A stretch of 64,000 bases of DNA, from contig NZ_QJKC01000008.1 in NCBI RefSeq assembly GCF_003202035.1, positions 150,762 to 214,761 on the forward strand, written 5' to 3'. Source of the stretch: Aquitalea magnusonii. Its GTDB lineage: Bacteria; Pseudomonadota; Gammaproteobacteria; Burkholderiales; Chromobacteriaceae. The stretch's first letter is position 1; each line of letters begins with the position of its first letter. Below are positions 38,439 through 47,484 of the stretch, one piece after another. The notes below the pieces were generated by a model. The model did not search any database. It worked only from the letters and a program-made list of their open reading frames with translations, and was not told the DNA's origin. Made by a program: the position numbers and the translations under genes.

Positions 38439-40028
38439 ATGCGCAACAACCAGCCAGTCACCCACCACGAGTTATTCCTGCATCCGCAGCGCCCCATCGT
38501 CACCAAGACCGACCTCAAGGGGGTGATCACCTATGCCAACCGTGCCTTTATCGAGATCAGCGGTTTTACCGAAGCAGAGCTGATCGGCCAGCCACACAGC
38601 GTGGTACGCCACCCGGACATGCCCGCCGAAGCCTTTGCCGATCTGTGGCATACCGTGGAAGCCGGCCATCCCTGGCGCGGACTGGTCAAGAACCGCAGCA
38701 AGCAGGGCGACTTTTACTGGGTGGATGCTTATGTCACCCCCTTGCGCGAAAACGGGCAGGTGATCGGCTATATGTCGGTACGCAGCGCCCCGGACAAACA
38801 GCAATGCCAGCAGGCCGAACAGCTTTATGCCGAGGTGCGTGCCCGGCGCGCCAGCTTTCCGACCACACGCCAGCAGCAGGCACTCAGCATGCAGGCCCTG
38901 TTGTGGCTGGCCATGCTGCCACCCGTCCTCGCCTTGCTGCTGGAATACATCCTGCCGCAAAGCATGCTGCACCACATCCTGAACAGCGCCAGCATCATCT
39001 GGCTGCTTGGCGCAGCGCTGCTGATTCACCAGCGCCTGGCCACGCCACTGCAACAGGCCAGGCAGGGGCTGACCAGATTGGCCGAGGGCAATTTCAAGCA
39101 AGCCATTCCCCAATCCGGTTGCCAGGACATGCGCCAGATGCTGGAAATGCTGGAAACCATGCGCATCAATACCCGTGCCGTACTGGCCGACGTGGTGGCC
39201 GGTGCGCACGACATCAGCCAGGCCGCCACCGCCACCCATGCCGAGGCCAGTCAACTGCAGCAGCGCGGCGAGCATACTCTGGCCGGCATCACCCGGGTGG
39301 CGGCGGCGCTGGAGCAGCTATCGGTATCGGTCAATGAAATCTCCATCACCACCCGCAGCGGTGCCGAGCATGCCGGCACCGCCAACCAGCTGGCCGATCA
39401 GGGCGAGGACAGGATGCAGCAGACCCGCGCAGTGACCCGTCAGGTGATGGGAGAATTCCAGAGTACGCGCGATGCCATTCTGGTGCTGGAAAAATCAGCC
39501 GAGGAAATCGGCTCGGTCACCTCGGTCATCAAGGAAATCGCCAACCAGACCAATCTCTTGGCGCTGAATGCCGCCATCGAAGCCGCCCGCGCCGGCGAGC
39601 AGGGACGTGGCTTCGCCGTGGTGGCCGACGAAGTGCGCAAACTGGCCGAGCGCACCGCCGGCAATACCCTGGAAATCGAACAATCCATCAATGTGCTGCA
39701 CCAGCGCACGCACCAGGTATTGCAGAATGTGCATGGCGCACTGGAGCGGGTGCAGGGCGTGGAAAACGCCATCGGCACCGCCAGTACCAGCCTGGCGGCC
39801 ATCCGCGAGGCCAACCAGGGCGTGGCGCAATCGGCGGCCAACGTAGCGGAAATGCTGCAGCAGCAGTCCTCTGCCTCCACCGAAGTGGCACAGAACATGG
39901 AAACCATGAGTGCGCTCACCGAGCAGAACAGCCACAGCATCGCCACCACCCGCGAGGTCGCCCAGCAACTGCACACCACGGCCCACGACCTGAAGCGGCT
40001 GGTCAGCCACTTCGAACGCTATCTGTAA
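38439..40028 (+). CDS. aer: Aer-type PAS methyl-accepting chemotaxis protein (aerotaxis receptor-like)
   Basis: 529 residues. The N-terminal PAS domain follows the E. coli Aer pattern: [36 protein letters not shown]. This PAS type binds FAD and senses redox/oxygen. Two hydrophobic segments (about 150-195) and a HAMP-like linker precede the signalling domain with the hairpin tip [20 protein letters not shown]. The ATG at 38439 follows GGGAG. No chemotaxis kinase genes are nearby. Confidence 0.88.
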   Translation: MRNNQPVTHHELFLHPQRPIVTKTDLKGVITYANRAFIEISGFTEAELIGQPHSVVRHPDMPAEAFADLWHTVEAGHPWRGLVKNRSKQGDFYWVDAYVTPLRENGQVIGYMSVRSAPDKQQCQQAEQLYAEVRARRASFPTTRQQQALSMQALLWLAMLPPVLALLLEYILPQSMLHHILNSASIIWLLGAALLIHQRLATPLQQARQGLTRLAEGNFKQAIPQSGCQDMRQMLEMLETMRINTRAVLADVVAGAHDISQAATATHAEASQLQQRGEHTLAGITRVAAALEQLSVSVNEISITTRSGAEHAGTANQLADQGEDRMQQTRAVTRQVMGEFQSTRDAILVLEKSAEEIGSVTSVIKEIANQTNLLALNAAIEAARAGEQGRGFAVVADEVRKLAERTAGNTLEIEQSINVLHQRTHQVLQNVHGALERVQGVENAIGTASTSLAAIREANQGVAQSAANVAEMLQQQSSASTEVAQNMETMSALTEQNSHSIATTREVAQQLHTTAHDLKRLVSHFERYL

Positions 40029-40275
40029 GCGCCGCTTACCCGGCGCAAGCGGGCCTGCCGCAGCTCTTGCCGATGCCGTCCCGGTGCCGCGCCGCACCGG
40101 ATGTCGCGCGTCCCAGGCAGGGAAGCATCACCGCGAAGGCAAAGGCATTTGCTACAATAGCCGGCTGCCGCCATGCGCTGCGGCCAGACCCTGATCACCG
40201 CAGGCGGCCAACGGCCGCCTTTCTGCTGGCCGCCGGCACCGTCCGGCACAGCCCACTCCGAGGATTGGATTTCGC

Positions 40276-42135
40276 TTGAAACTGCGTACCGTACTCCGCA
40301 TAGCGCTATTGCTGGTGCTGATGGACATTGCCGCCGTCGCCGCCTTTCGCGCCAGCGTGGACGGTTCGCTGGACGAGCTGCGGGCCGCCAACACCCAGCG
40401 GCTGGAGCTGTACGCCAACAGCCTCAACAGCGAGATCGGCCACTACGCCCGCCTGCCCAGCCTGCTCGGCCTGTCGCCCTATGTGGAGCGGCTGCTGCAC
40501 GCTCCGCAAGACCGCCAGCGCCAGCAAGCGGCCAATGACTACCTGGAACGGCTGAGCCAGCGCACCGGTGCCAGCGCCATCTACATCATGGACAGCAGCG
40601 GCATCGTGCGCGCCACCAGCAACTGGCGGCAGCCGGACAGCTACCTGGGCGAAAACGATGCCTTCCGTGCCTATTTCACCGATGCCATCAACGGCCAGCC
40701 CGGCCGCTTTTTCGGCGTAGGCACCACCCGCAGCGAAGCCGGCTACTATCTGTCCGAGCCACTGACCAGCCACGGCCGCATCATCGGCGTGGCCGTGGTC
40801 AAGATCAACATGGAATACCTGGAAAAGCTGTGGCGCGAAAACAAGACCATGGTGATGGTGTCCGACCAGAATGAAGTGATCATCCTGGCCACCGAACCGG
40901 GCTGGAAATTCAGCACCCTCAAGCCCTTCAGCAAAGCCCTGCAGGATGCCTTCGACCGCAACCGCCAATACAACCGCAAACCGCTGCCGCCACTGGGGCT
41001 GGAAGAACGGCGCAGCCTGGGCAACGGCAGCCACATCTACCGGCTGGACCAGAGCGGCCGGCGCACGCTGAGCCGGCTGGCCTACCCGCGCGACATGCTG
41101 GGGCAGTCGCTGCAACTGCCGCTGTCCAACTGGCGGCTTACCGTGCTGTCCAGCCTGGAGCCGGTGTACCAGCTGGCCTATAACCGTGCGGCGCTGGCCG
41201 CCCTGCTCACCCTGCTCAGCCTCACCGGCATTCTGTGGCTGAACGAACGGCGCCGCCGCCTGCGTGACAAGCTGGCCGCCCGTGAAGCCCTGCAGCAGGC
41301 TTATCGCGAGCTGGAACGCAAGGTCGAAGAGCGCACCGCCGACCTGTCGCGTGCCAACCAGCAATTGCAGGAAGAAGTCAGCGAACGCATCCGCGCCGAA
41401 CAGCATCTGCGCCAGACCCAGGACAACCTGGTGCAGGCCGGCAAACTGGCGGTGCTGGGCCAGCTGGCCACCGGCATCGCGCACGAACTGAACCAGCCGC
41501 TGGCCGCCCTGCGCACCCTGTCCGGCAATGCCATCAAGTTTATCGAACGCCAGCAAACCGACACCGCCCGCACCAATCTGCAAACCATCTGCCAGCTGGT
41601 GGATAAAATGGGCGAAATCACCAGCGCGCTCAAAGGCTATGCGCGCAAGTCCACCAGCAGCCTGGGCACGGTGGACATCAGCCTGGCCATCGACAGCGCG
41701 GTGCTGCTGCTGCGCAACCGGCTGGAGGGCAGCCAGGTACGCATTCTCCGCCCCAATGCGCCGGAGCCGTGGCAGGCACGCTGCGACCCCAACCGCTTCG
41801 AACAGGTGCTGGTCAACCTGCTGGCCAATGCCCTGGACGAGCTGCAAGGCCAGCCCCAGCCCATCATCGAAATCAGCGGCCATCGCACCACAGAACACCT
41901 ACAATTGCAGATTCGCGATAACGGCCCCGGTTTGCAGGAATCCGTACGCGCCCAGCTGTTCGAGCCCTTTGTCACCACCAAGCCCGCCGGCATCGGCCTG
42001 GGGCTGGGGCTGACACTCAGCGCCGGCATCATTGCCGAAGCCGGCGGCAGCCTGAGCGCCGACAACCACCCGCAGGGTGGTGCGGTATTCACCATCACCC
42101 TGCCGCTTGCCACAAAGGAAAACCGCCATGTTTGA
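40276..42135 (+). CDS. Sensor histidine kinase, DctB/AauS family
   Basis: 619 residues. Membrane segments at about 6-24 and 303-322 enclose a periplasmic double-PDC sensor (Y-I-M-D-S-S-G-I-V-R-A-T-S, G-Y-Y-L-S-E-P). A coiled coil (about 330-390), a dimerisation helix with phospho-acceptor His403 (G-I-A-H-E-L-N-Q-P-L) and an ATPase domain (N-A-L-D-E-L, D-N-G-P-G-L, G-L-G-L-G-L) follow. The start is a TTG at 40276 with a distant GAGGA. It overlaps the regulator gene by 8 bases. DctB senses C4-dicarboxylates and AauS acidic amino acids. The neighbouring glutaminase-asparaginase and Asp/Glu-type symporter favour the latter. Confidence 0.88.
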   Translation: MKLRTVLRIALLLVLMDIAAVAAFRASVDGSLDELRAANTQRLELYANSLNSEIGHYARLPSLLGLSPYVERLLHAPQDRQRQQAANDYLERLSQRTGASAIYIMDSSGIVRATSNWRQPDSYLGENDAFRAYFTDAINGQPGRFFGVGTTRSEAGYYLSEPLTSHGRIIGVAVVKINMEYLEKLWRENKTMVMVSDQNEVIILATEPGWKFSTLKPFSKALQDAFDRNRQYNRKPLPPLGLEERRSLGNGSHIYRLDQSGRRTLSRLAYPRDMLGQSLQLPLSNWRLTVLSSLEPVYQLAYNRAALAALLTLLSLTGILWLNERRRRLRDKLAAREALQQAYRELERKVEERTADLSRANQQLQEEVSERIRAEQHLRQTQDNLVQAGKLAVLGQLATGIAHELNQPLAALRTLSGNAIKFIERQQTDTARTNLQTICQLVDKMGEITSALKGYARKSTSSLGTVDISLAIDSAVLLLRNRLEGSQVRILRPNAPEPWQARCDPNRFEQVLVNLLANALDELQGQPQPIIEISGHRTTEHLQLQIRDNGPGLQESVRAQLFEPFVTTKPAGIGLGLGLTLSAGIIAEAGGSLSADNHPQGGAVFTITLPLATKENRHV

Positions 42136-43459
42136 TGGCATGAAAGTGTTGATTGTCGAAGATGATCCGGATGTCCGGCTGGGCTGCGAACAGGCACTGG
42201 CGCTGGAAGGGCTGGAAGCGCGCGGCGTGGCCAGCGCCGAGCAGGCACTGGCGCTGCTGCTGCCCGGCTTCCCCGGCGTGGTGGTGAGCGACATCCATCT
42301 GCAAGGCCAGGACGGCATGGCGCTGCTGCGCCAGCTCAAGGCCCGCGACAGCGGCCTGCCGGTCATCCTGATCACCGGCCATGGCGATGTCAGCCTGGCA
42401 GTCCAGGCGATGAAGGACGGGGCCTACGACTTTATCGAAAAACCGTTTTCCTCGGAGCGGCTGCATGAAGTGGTATGCCGCGCCATGGAACAGCGCCGCC
42501 TCAGCCTGGAGGTGGAAAGCCTGCGCCGGCAATTGCATGACAAGCAAAGCCTGGAGGCACGGCTGATCGGCCGTTCGCCAGCCATGGAAAAAGTGCGGCG
42601 CATGATCGCCGATCTGGCCGATACCTCGGCCAATGTGCTGATCCTGGGCGAAACCGGCACCGGCAAGGAGCTGGTGGCACGCTGCCTGCATGAAATCAGC
42701 CGCCGCCAGAAAAACAATTTCGTCGCGGTCAACTGCGGCGGGCTGGCGGAAAACCTGTTCGAGAGCGAGATCTTCGGCCACGAAGCCCATGCTTTCACCG
42801 GCGCGGCCAAGCGCCGCATCGGCCGCATCGAATACGCCAATGGCGGCACCCTGTTTCTCGATGAAATCGAAAGCATGCCGCTACCGCTGCAGATCAAGAT
42901 GCTGCGCGTGCTGCAGGAACGCACGCTGGAGCGGCTGGGTTCCAATACCCCCATTCCGGTGGACTGCCGCGTGGTATCAGCCACCAAGGCCGACCTGAAA
43001 GCCATGGGCAATAGCGGCAGCTTCCGCAGCGACCTCTACTACCGCCTGAACGTGGTCACCCTGCAATTGCCACCGCTGCGCGAGCGGCGCGAGGACATTC
43101 CGCTGCTGTTCGAATACTTTCTGCTGCAGGCTGCCAGCCGCTTCGACCGCCCCACCCCGCAACTGGAAGCGCACGAACAAGCCGAGCTGCTGGCCTACGA
43201 CTGGCCGGGCAATGTGCGTGAGCTGCGCAATGTAGCCGAGCGCTATGTACTGGGCATCCGCAGCCCGCTGTCCGAATCCGGTGAGCTGAGCCAGAGCCTG
43301 CCGCTGGCGGAAACCGTGGAAGCCTTCGAGCGCGCACTGATTGCCGAAGAGTTCCGCCGCCACGGCTACAGCCTGAGCCGCACCAGCGAAGCCCTGAAAG
43401 TGGCCAAGACCACCTTGTTCGACAAGCTGAAAAAGTACGGCCTGAATCAATCGGGCTGA
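42128..43459 (+). CDS. Sigma-54-dependent response regulator, DctD/AauR family
   Basis: 443 residues. A receiver domain with phospho-acceptor Asp55 (V-V-S-D-I-H) is followed by an AAA+ domain with GETGTGKE (174-181), sigma-54 loop HAFTGA (221-226) and GGTLFLDE (239-246), and a Fis-type helix-turn-helix (S-L-S-R-T-S-E-A-L-K-V-A-K-T-T-L). The first Gly of the usual GAFTGA loop is His here. It is co-translated with the kinase. Probable targets are the symporter, which has a matching -24/-12 promoter and upstream repeats, and perhaps the glutaminase-asparaginase gene. Confidence 0.9.
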   Translation: MFDGMKVLIVEDDPDVRLGCEQALALEGLEARGVASAEQALALLLPGFPGVVVSDIHLQGQDGMALLRQLKARDSGLPVILITGHGDVSLAVQAMKDGAYDFIEKPFSSERLHEVVCRAMEQRRLSLEVESLRRQLHDKQSLEARLIGRSPAMEKVRRMIADLADTSANVLILGETGTGKELVARCLHEISRRQKNNFVAVNCGGLAENLFESEIFGHEAHAFTGAAKRRIGRIEYANGGTLFLDEIESMPLPLQIKMLRVLQERTLERLGSNTPIPVDCRVVSATKADLKAMGNSGSFRSDLYYRLNVVTLQLPPLRERREDIPLLFEYFLLQAASRFDRPTPQLEAHEQAELLAYDWPGNVRELRNVAERYVLGIRSPLSESGELSQSLPLAETVEAFERALIAEEFRRHGYSLSRTSEALKVAKTTLFDKLKKYGLNQSG

Positions 43460-43513
43460 TGGCCGGGCTGATGAGCAGCCTGCCGTCCCGGTCGGCAGCA
43501 GGCTGCGGGCATG

Positions 43514-43538
43514 AAAAAAGCGGCCACCGGGGCCGCTT
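43514..43538 (-). terminator. Rho-independent terminator of the asparaginase transcript
   Basis: An 8-bp stem AAGCGGCC/GGCCGCTT with loop ACCGG. On the minus strand the hairpin runs into a T-run of about six. It lies between the convergent regulator and asparaginase genes. The 110 bases between it and the asparaginase stop hold nothing recognisable. Confidence 0.65.
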
Positions 43539-43652
43539 GCCAAAGGCTGCATGAGCAGACACTGCGCCATGCTGCCGTTGCGGGGGATCACGCCGGCTCG
43601 ACACCGGCATCACAACAGGCAGACAGGCCGGCACAGTGCCCGGCCCTGCGGC

Positions 43653-44729
43653 TCAATAGGTGTAGAACATGCGTTGCAGTTCTTTGGTGTCGTGGGTCTT
43701 GGTCAGACCCAGCATCAGCAGGATGCGGGCTTTTTGCGCATTCAGCGTGTCGCTGACCACCAGATCTTCCTGATCGTCATTGGCCTCACCGTTACGGGCC
43801 ACGATGCCGTTACCCACGCGCGAGCTGCGTACCACGATCACACCCTTTTTACGGGCGTCGCGGAAGGCCGGCATCATCTGCGCGGCAATGCTGCCATCAC
43901 CCACACCAGCCTGCACGATACCCTGGGCACCGGCAGCGATGTCGGCATCCATGGCCACACGGTCCATATTGGCGTAGCCGTACACGATGTCGACGCGCGG
44001 CAGGCTGTTCAGCTTGCTCACGTCAAACTCGGTATCCGCAGTGTTCTTGCGGGTGGACATGCGGTAGAAGTGCGGCTTGTTGTCCTGCATGTAACCCAGG
44101 TAACCCAGTTCCGGCGTCTTGAAGGTGTCGGTGGTGGAGGTATTGGTCTTGGTCACTTCGCGGGCAGCGTTGATCTGATCGTTCAGCGATACCAGCACAC
44201 CCTTGCCAACGGCTTCCTTGCTACCGGCCAGGATCACGGCGTTGTACAGGTTGATCGGGCCGTCAGCACTGATGGCGGTAGACGGGCGCATGGAGCCCAC
44301 CACCACCACCGGCTTCTTGCTCTTGACCACCAGGTCCAGGAAGTAAGCGGTTTCTTCGATGGTATCGGTACCGTGGGTAATCACCACGCCGTCGACATCC
44401 TTCTGCGCCAGCAGCTCGTTCACGCGCTTGGCCAGCTTCAGCCACACTTCGTTGGTCATGCTTTCGCTGGCGATCTGGGCCACCTGCTCGCCACGTACCT
44501 CGGCCACCTTGGACAGCTCGGGCACGGCGGCAATCATCTTGTCCACGCCCAGCTTGGCTGCGGTGTAACCGATGGTGGTGGTGCTGGTGGCGCCAGTACC
44601 GGCAATGGTGCCACCGGTCGCCAGAATCACCACATGCGGCTTGGCTGCGTCGGCAGCTTGGGCGGATTGACCACACAGGGCAGCCATCACGGCCGCGCTG
44701 GACAACAACAGTTTGAAGGTTTTTTTCAT
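43653..44729 (-). CDS. ansB: Periplasmic glutaminase-asparaginase (type II L-asparaginase family)
   Basis: 358 residues. Signal peptide MKKTFKLLLSSAAVMAALCG followed by Q-S-A-Q-A. Catalytic threonines are in A-T-G-G-T-I-A-G (Thr41) and V-I-T-H-G-T-D-T-I-E-E-T. The segments K-L-G-V-D-K-M-I-A-A-V-P-E-L and L-N-A-Q-K-A-R-I-L-L-M follow the Pseudomonas glutaminase-asparaginase. It deamidates Gln/Asn to Glu/Asp in the periplasm. The ATG at 44729 has AAGAGA upstream; an earlier ATG would add 17 non-signal residues. It lies 167 bases after the acidic amino-acid symporter, possibly co-transcribed. Confidence 0.92.
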   Translation of the reverse strand: MKKTFKLLLSSAAVMAALCGQSAQAADAAKPHVVILATGGTIAGTGATSTTTIGYTAAKLGVDKMIAAVPELSKVAEVRGEQVAQIASESMTNEVWLKLAKRVNELLAQKDVDGVVITHGTDTIEETAYFLDLVVKSKKPVVVVGSMRPSTAISADGPINLYNAVILAGSKEAVGKGVLVSLNDQINAAREVTKTNTSTTDTFKTPELGYLGYMQDNKPHFYRMSTRKNTADTEFDVSKLNSLPRVDIVYGYANMDRVAMDADIAAGAQGIVQAGVGDGSIAAQMMPAFRDARKKGVIVVRSSRVGNGIVARNGEANDDQEDLVVSDTLNAQKARILLMLGLTKTHDTKELQRMFYTY

Positions 44730-44896
44730 GTCTCTTCTCTTTGTAGAAAGACTAGTGGGGATGTCGTTGCCGGGGAGCAACTCACTGCAGCGATCAGCCC
44801 CGCGTCCTGCCTGTCCGCCTGTAATCGGCGGCTTGGGCAGGCCGGGTCTGTCACTGGATTTTTATAAGGTAAAACGGTGGCAGAGCCTTGGGGCGC

Positions 44897-46165
44897 TCAG
44901 GCCTGGTCTTCTGCCAGTGCCGGATTGCTCTGCGCTGCGCCAGCATCGATATCGCCTTCGGATGCAGCCACCACGGTGGTGGCAATCGCATTACCCAGCA
45001 CATTGGTCGCGGTGCGGCCCATGTCCAGGAAGTGGTCGATACCCAGGATCAGCAGAATGCCAGTTTCCGGCAGGTTGAACATCGGCAGTACCGCAGCCAC
45101 CACCACCAGCGAGGCACGCGGCACGCCGGCAATGCCCTTGCTGGTGATCAGCAGGATCAGCAGCATGGTGATCTGCTGGCCCAGGCTCAGGTGGATGTTG
45201 GCTACCTGCGAGATGAACAGGGCGGCAAACGAGGTGTACATGATGGAGCCGTCCAGGTTGAACGAGTAACCCAGCGGCAGCACAAAGCCGGAAATGCGCT
45301 CCTTGATGCCAAAACGCTCCAGCTGTTCCAGCAGGGTCGGATAGGCAGCTTCACTGCTGGCGGTGGCAAAGCCCAGCATCAGCGGCATGCGGATGTTTTT
45401 GAGCAGGGCGAAGATCTTCTTGCCGATAAAGCCGTAGGCAGCAGCAATCATCAGCAGCCACAGGCAGGTCAGTGCCAGGTAGAAGCTGCCCATGAACTTG
45501 GCGTACATCGACAGTACGCCCAGGCCATCGGCGGTAATGGTGGCAGCAACGGCACCAAACACACCCACCGGCGCAAACATCATCACGATGTTGGTGACGC
45601 GCAGCATGATGTTGGCCAGTTGTTCCAGACCCTTCATCAGGATGTCAGGCTTCGGACCCTTGTAGGAAGCGATGGCCACACCGAAGAACACCGAGAACAC
45701 CACCACTTGCAGCACTTCGTTTTTCGCCATGGCGTCAAAGAAGCTGGTGGGGAACATATGGGTGATGAAGTCCTTCAGGTTCAGCGCAGCAGCTTTCACG
45801 ACCGGAGCCGAAGCATCAGCCATCGGCAGGGTGTAACCCAGGCCCGGCTGCAGGGTATTGGCGAAAATCAGGCCCAGGAACAGGGAAACCAGCGAGGCCC
45901 CCATAAACCAGCCCATGGCTTTCAGGCCAACACGACCAATCGAACGGGAATCACTGCTGCCAATGCCATGCACCAGCGTGGACATCACCAGCGGGGCGAT
46001 GATCATCTTGATCAGACGCATGAACACGTCGGTCAGGATGGAGAAGTAACCGGCAACGTCTTTCAGTTGCTTGGGATCGGTAATCGAGGTGTGACAGCCG
46101 TAGCCGACTGCGATGCCCAATACCAGGGCGATCAAGACCCACAGGGTAATCTTGTTGGTTTTCAC
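44897..46165 (-). CDS. Cation:acidic amino-acid symporter (GltP/DctA family)
   Basis: A 422-residue transporter of the dicarboxylate/amino-acid:cation symporter family. It has hairpin-1 serines (T-A-S-S-E, about 268-272) and N-L-D-G-S (303-307, the N-M-D-G-T position). Asp377, Asp381 and Arg384 in I-D-H-F-L-D-M-G-R-T are identical to the cation and aspartate ligands of GltPh, whereas DctA has Ser at the Asp381 position. Glu/Asp uptake is therefore more likely than C4-dicarboxylate uptake. The start is a GTG at 46165 with GGAG 8 bases upstream. A sigma-54 promoter lies about 57 bases upstream. Confidence 0.88.
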   Translation of the reverse strand: MKTNKITLWVLIALVLGIAVGYGCHTSITDPKQLKDVAGYFSILTDVFMRLIKMIIAPLVMSTLVHGIGSSDSRSIGRVGLKAMGWFMGASLVSLFLGLIFANTLQPGLGYTLPMADASAPVVKAAALNLKDFITHMFPTSFFDAMAKNEVLQVVVFSVFFGVAIASYKGPKPDILMKGLEQLANIMLRVTNIVMMFAPVGVFGAVAATITADGLGVLSMYAKFMGSFYLALTCLWLLMIAAAYGFIGKKIFALLKNIRMPLMLGFATASSEAAYPTLLEQLERFGIKERISGFVLPLGYSFNLDGSIMYTSFAALFISQVANIHLSLGQQITMLLILLITSKGIAGVPRASLVVVAAVLPMFNLPETGILLILGIDHFLDMGRTATNVLGNAIATTVVAASEGDIDAGAAQSNPALAEDQA

Positions 46166-46220
46166 GAGCGTTTCTCCAGAGTAACCCGGCTTTAAGACCG
46201 GTGTTGAGTCCGCTCGTATC

Positions 46221-46236
46221 AGCAGTAATCATGCCA
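46221..46236 (-). promoter_or_regulatory. Sigma-54 (-24/-12) promoter of the acidic amino-acid symporter
   Basis: Read on the minus strand: TGGCATG-ATTA-CTGCT, with GG and GC exactly 10 bases apart. It matches the sigma-54 consensus well. The predicted start near 46210 gives a leader of about 45 nt. A DctD/AauR-like activator is encoded nearby. Confidence 0.8.
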
Positions 46237-46307
46237 GGAAAAATTCACGAAACAGCATGGCAAATATTTGTTTTTAAACAATAAAATAAAAAATACAATG
46301 ACATGCA

Positions 46308-46321
46308 TTCGGAAAGCCGAA
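46308..46321. promoter_or_regulatory. Activator site TTCGG-N4-CCGAA (symporter promoter, proximal)
   Basis: A perfect inverted repeat TTCGG-AAAG-CCGAA centred about 105 bp upstream of the inferred start. From memory, the pattern TTCGG-N4-CCGAA is the AauR-binding motif proposed in Pseudomonas putida. It fits the neighbouring AauR-like regulator. Confidence 0.7.
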
Positions 46322-46339
46322 CAGGGCAGTGGAACAGCG

Positions 46340-46353
46340 TTTGGAAACCCGAC
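46340..46353. promoter_or_regulatory. Activator site, degenerate second copy (distal)
   Basis: TTTGGAAACCCGAC matches the proximal site at 11 of 14 positions and lies 32 bp further upstream, about three helical turns. Two phased half-strength and full-strength sites are a common enhancer layout for DctD-type activators. Confidence 0.55.
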
Positions 46354-46372
46354 CAAACAGACAGGAGAAAGC

Positions 46373-46392
46373 GGCATGCCGGCCGGCATGCC
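46373..46392. repeat. Perfect 20-bp palindrome
   Basis: GGCATGCCGGCCGGCATGCC, self-complementary over all 20 bases, upstream of both the symporter activator sites and the phosphatase gene. It is built from two GGCATGCC units around GGCC. Role unknown: operator, protein-binding repeat, or by-product of a restriction/repeat element. Confidence 0.5.
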
Positions 46393-46632
46393 AGCGAGCT
46401 AGACCCGCGCGCAAGGAAAAAGTTTCCGCAATGCAGCATGAACTTGCGGCCAGTGCGCCAGCTCACCGCCAGCCGTTGGGTTGCGCGCGGGAATCACCGA
46501 CAATCATGTCGTCCCGCACATTCCACACAGGGGGCAGCGCATTCGACCAAGGGCGGCAGAGCAGAGCAGCTCCACACTCCGGCCGCGGCACACCTCCTCA
46601 CCACATGATGAAACCACACAAGGAACCCTAGC

Positions 46633-47394
46633 TTGCTCACCCTCACCAATTTTCGCGATCTGGGCGGCATTCCAAACAAGCATGGCAAACAACTGATCGA
46701 CAAGCGGCTTTTGCGCTCTGCCGAGCTGTCCCACCTCAGCCCGGAACAAGCACGACAACTGGCAGGACGATACCAGCTCGGCAAGATCATCGACTTCAGA
46801 AGTGCGGCAGAAACCCTGGAACGGCCTGATGTCAGCATTGCCCAAGCCCGCTATGTCCACATCGATCTGCTGGCCGAAGCACAACAGCAGGCGCAGGCCT
46901 CTATCGCGGCCTTCAGCCAGCTTGATAGCGTGAGCAAAACCACAGAATACATGCAGATGCTGTATCAGGAACTGGCGCTCTCCCCTGCTGCACAAGCGGG
47001 TTACCGGCAGTTTTTTCAGGAAGTGCTGGCCAATGATGCGGATAAAAGCGTGCTGTTTCATTGCGCTGCCGGCAAAGACCGCACCGGCATCGCCGCCATG
47101 CTGATGCTGGAAGTACTGGAGGTCTCCAGAACCCTGATTTATCACGACTACCTGAAAACCAACCACATGCGCAGCCAGGAGAATGCACGACTTGTTGCCC
47201 AGGCCGCCGCCGCGGGGGCTGACGCAGCCCAGCAAGCGGCCTTCGCCATTGCCCTACAGGTGGACAGCCGCTATCTGGACCGTTTTTACGCAACGGTAGA
47301 ACAACATTACGCGGGAGTGGAAAACTATCTGCACACGGTGCTGCACATCGACCCGGCCAGCAGACAGCAATTGCAGCAACGCTTGTTACGCTAA
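46633..47394 (+). CDS. Tyrosine-protein phosphatase (MptpB-like family)
   Basis: 253 residues. The signature loop H-C-A-A-G-K-D-R-T-G (near 138-147) is the HCxxGxxR phosphatase motif. The start F-R-D-L-G-G-I and Asp-containing I-I-D-F-R-S-A-A-E segment are typical of the DSP/PTP family that dephosphorylates Tyr, Ser/Thr or phosphoinositides. The start is a TTG at 46633 with AAGGAA seven bases upstream. It stands alone, followed by a bidirectional terminator. The substrate is unknown. Confidence 0.85.
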   Translation: MLTLTNFRDLGGIPNKHGKQLIDKRLLRSAELSHLSPEQARQLAGRYQLGKIIDFRSAAETLERPDVSIAQARYVHIDLLAEAQQQAQASIAAFSQLDSVSKTTEYMQMLYQELALSPAAQAGYRQFFQEVLANDADKSVLFHCAAGKDRTGIAAMLMLEVLEVSRTLIYHDYLKTNHMRSQENARLVAQAAAAGADAAQQAAFAIALQVDSRYLDRFYATVEQHYAGVENYLHTVLHIDPASRQQLQQRLLR

Positions 47395-47446
47395 GCCCCG
47401 GACAAGCCGGCAGCAGCGCATGGCCATCCTGTCGCGGCAGATATGA

Positions 47447-47478
47447 AAAAGCCGCTGTGTGGATACACAGCGGCTTTT
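47447..47478. terminator. Bidirectional terminator between phosphatase and tRNA-Ile
   Basis: A perfect 14-bp stem AAAAGCCGCTGTGT/ACACAGCGGCTTTT with loop GGAT and T-runs on both strands. It ends the tRNA precursor on the minus strand 6 bases after CCA, and the phosphatase message on the plus strand. Confidence 0.9.
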
Positions 47479-47484
47479 GATATT

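Noticed and set aside
44809..44842. Terminator between symporter and asparaginase
   Set aside because: A bulged hairpin is present (GCCTG/CAGGC with CCGCC/GGCGG), but there is no T-run on the minus strand, so termination is not supported.
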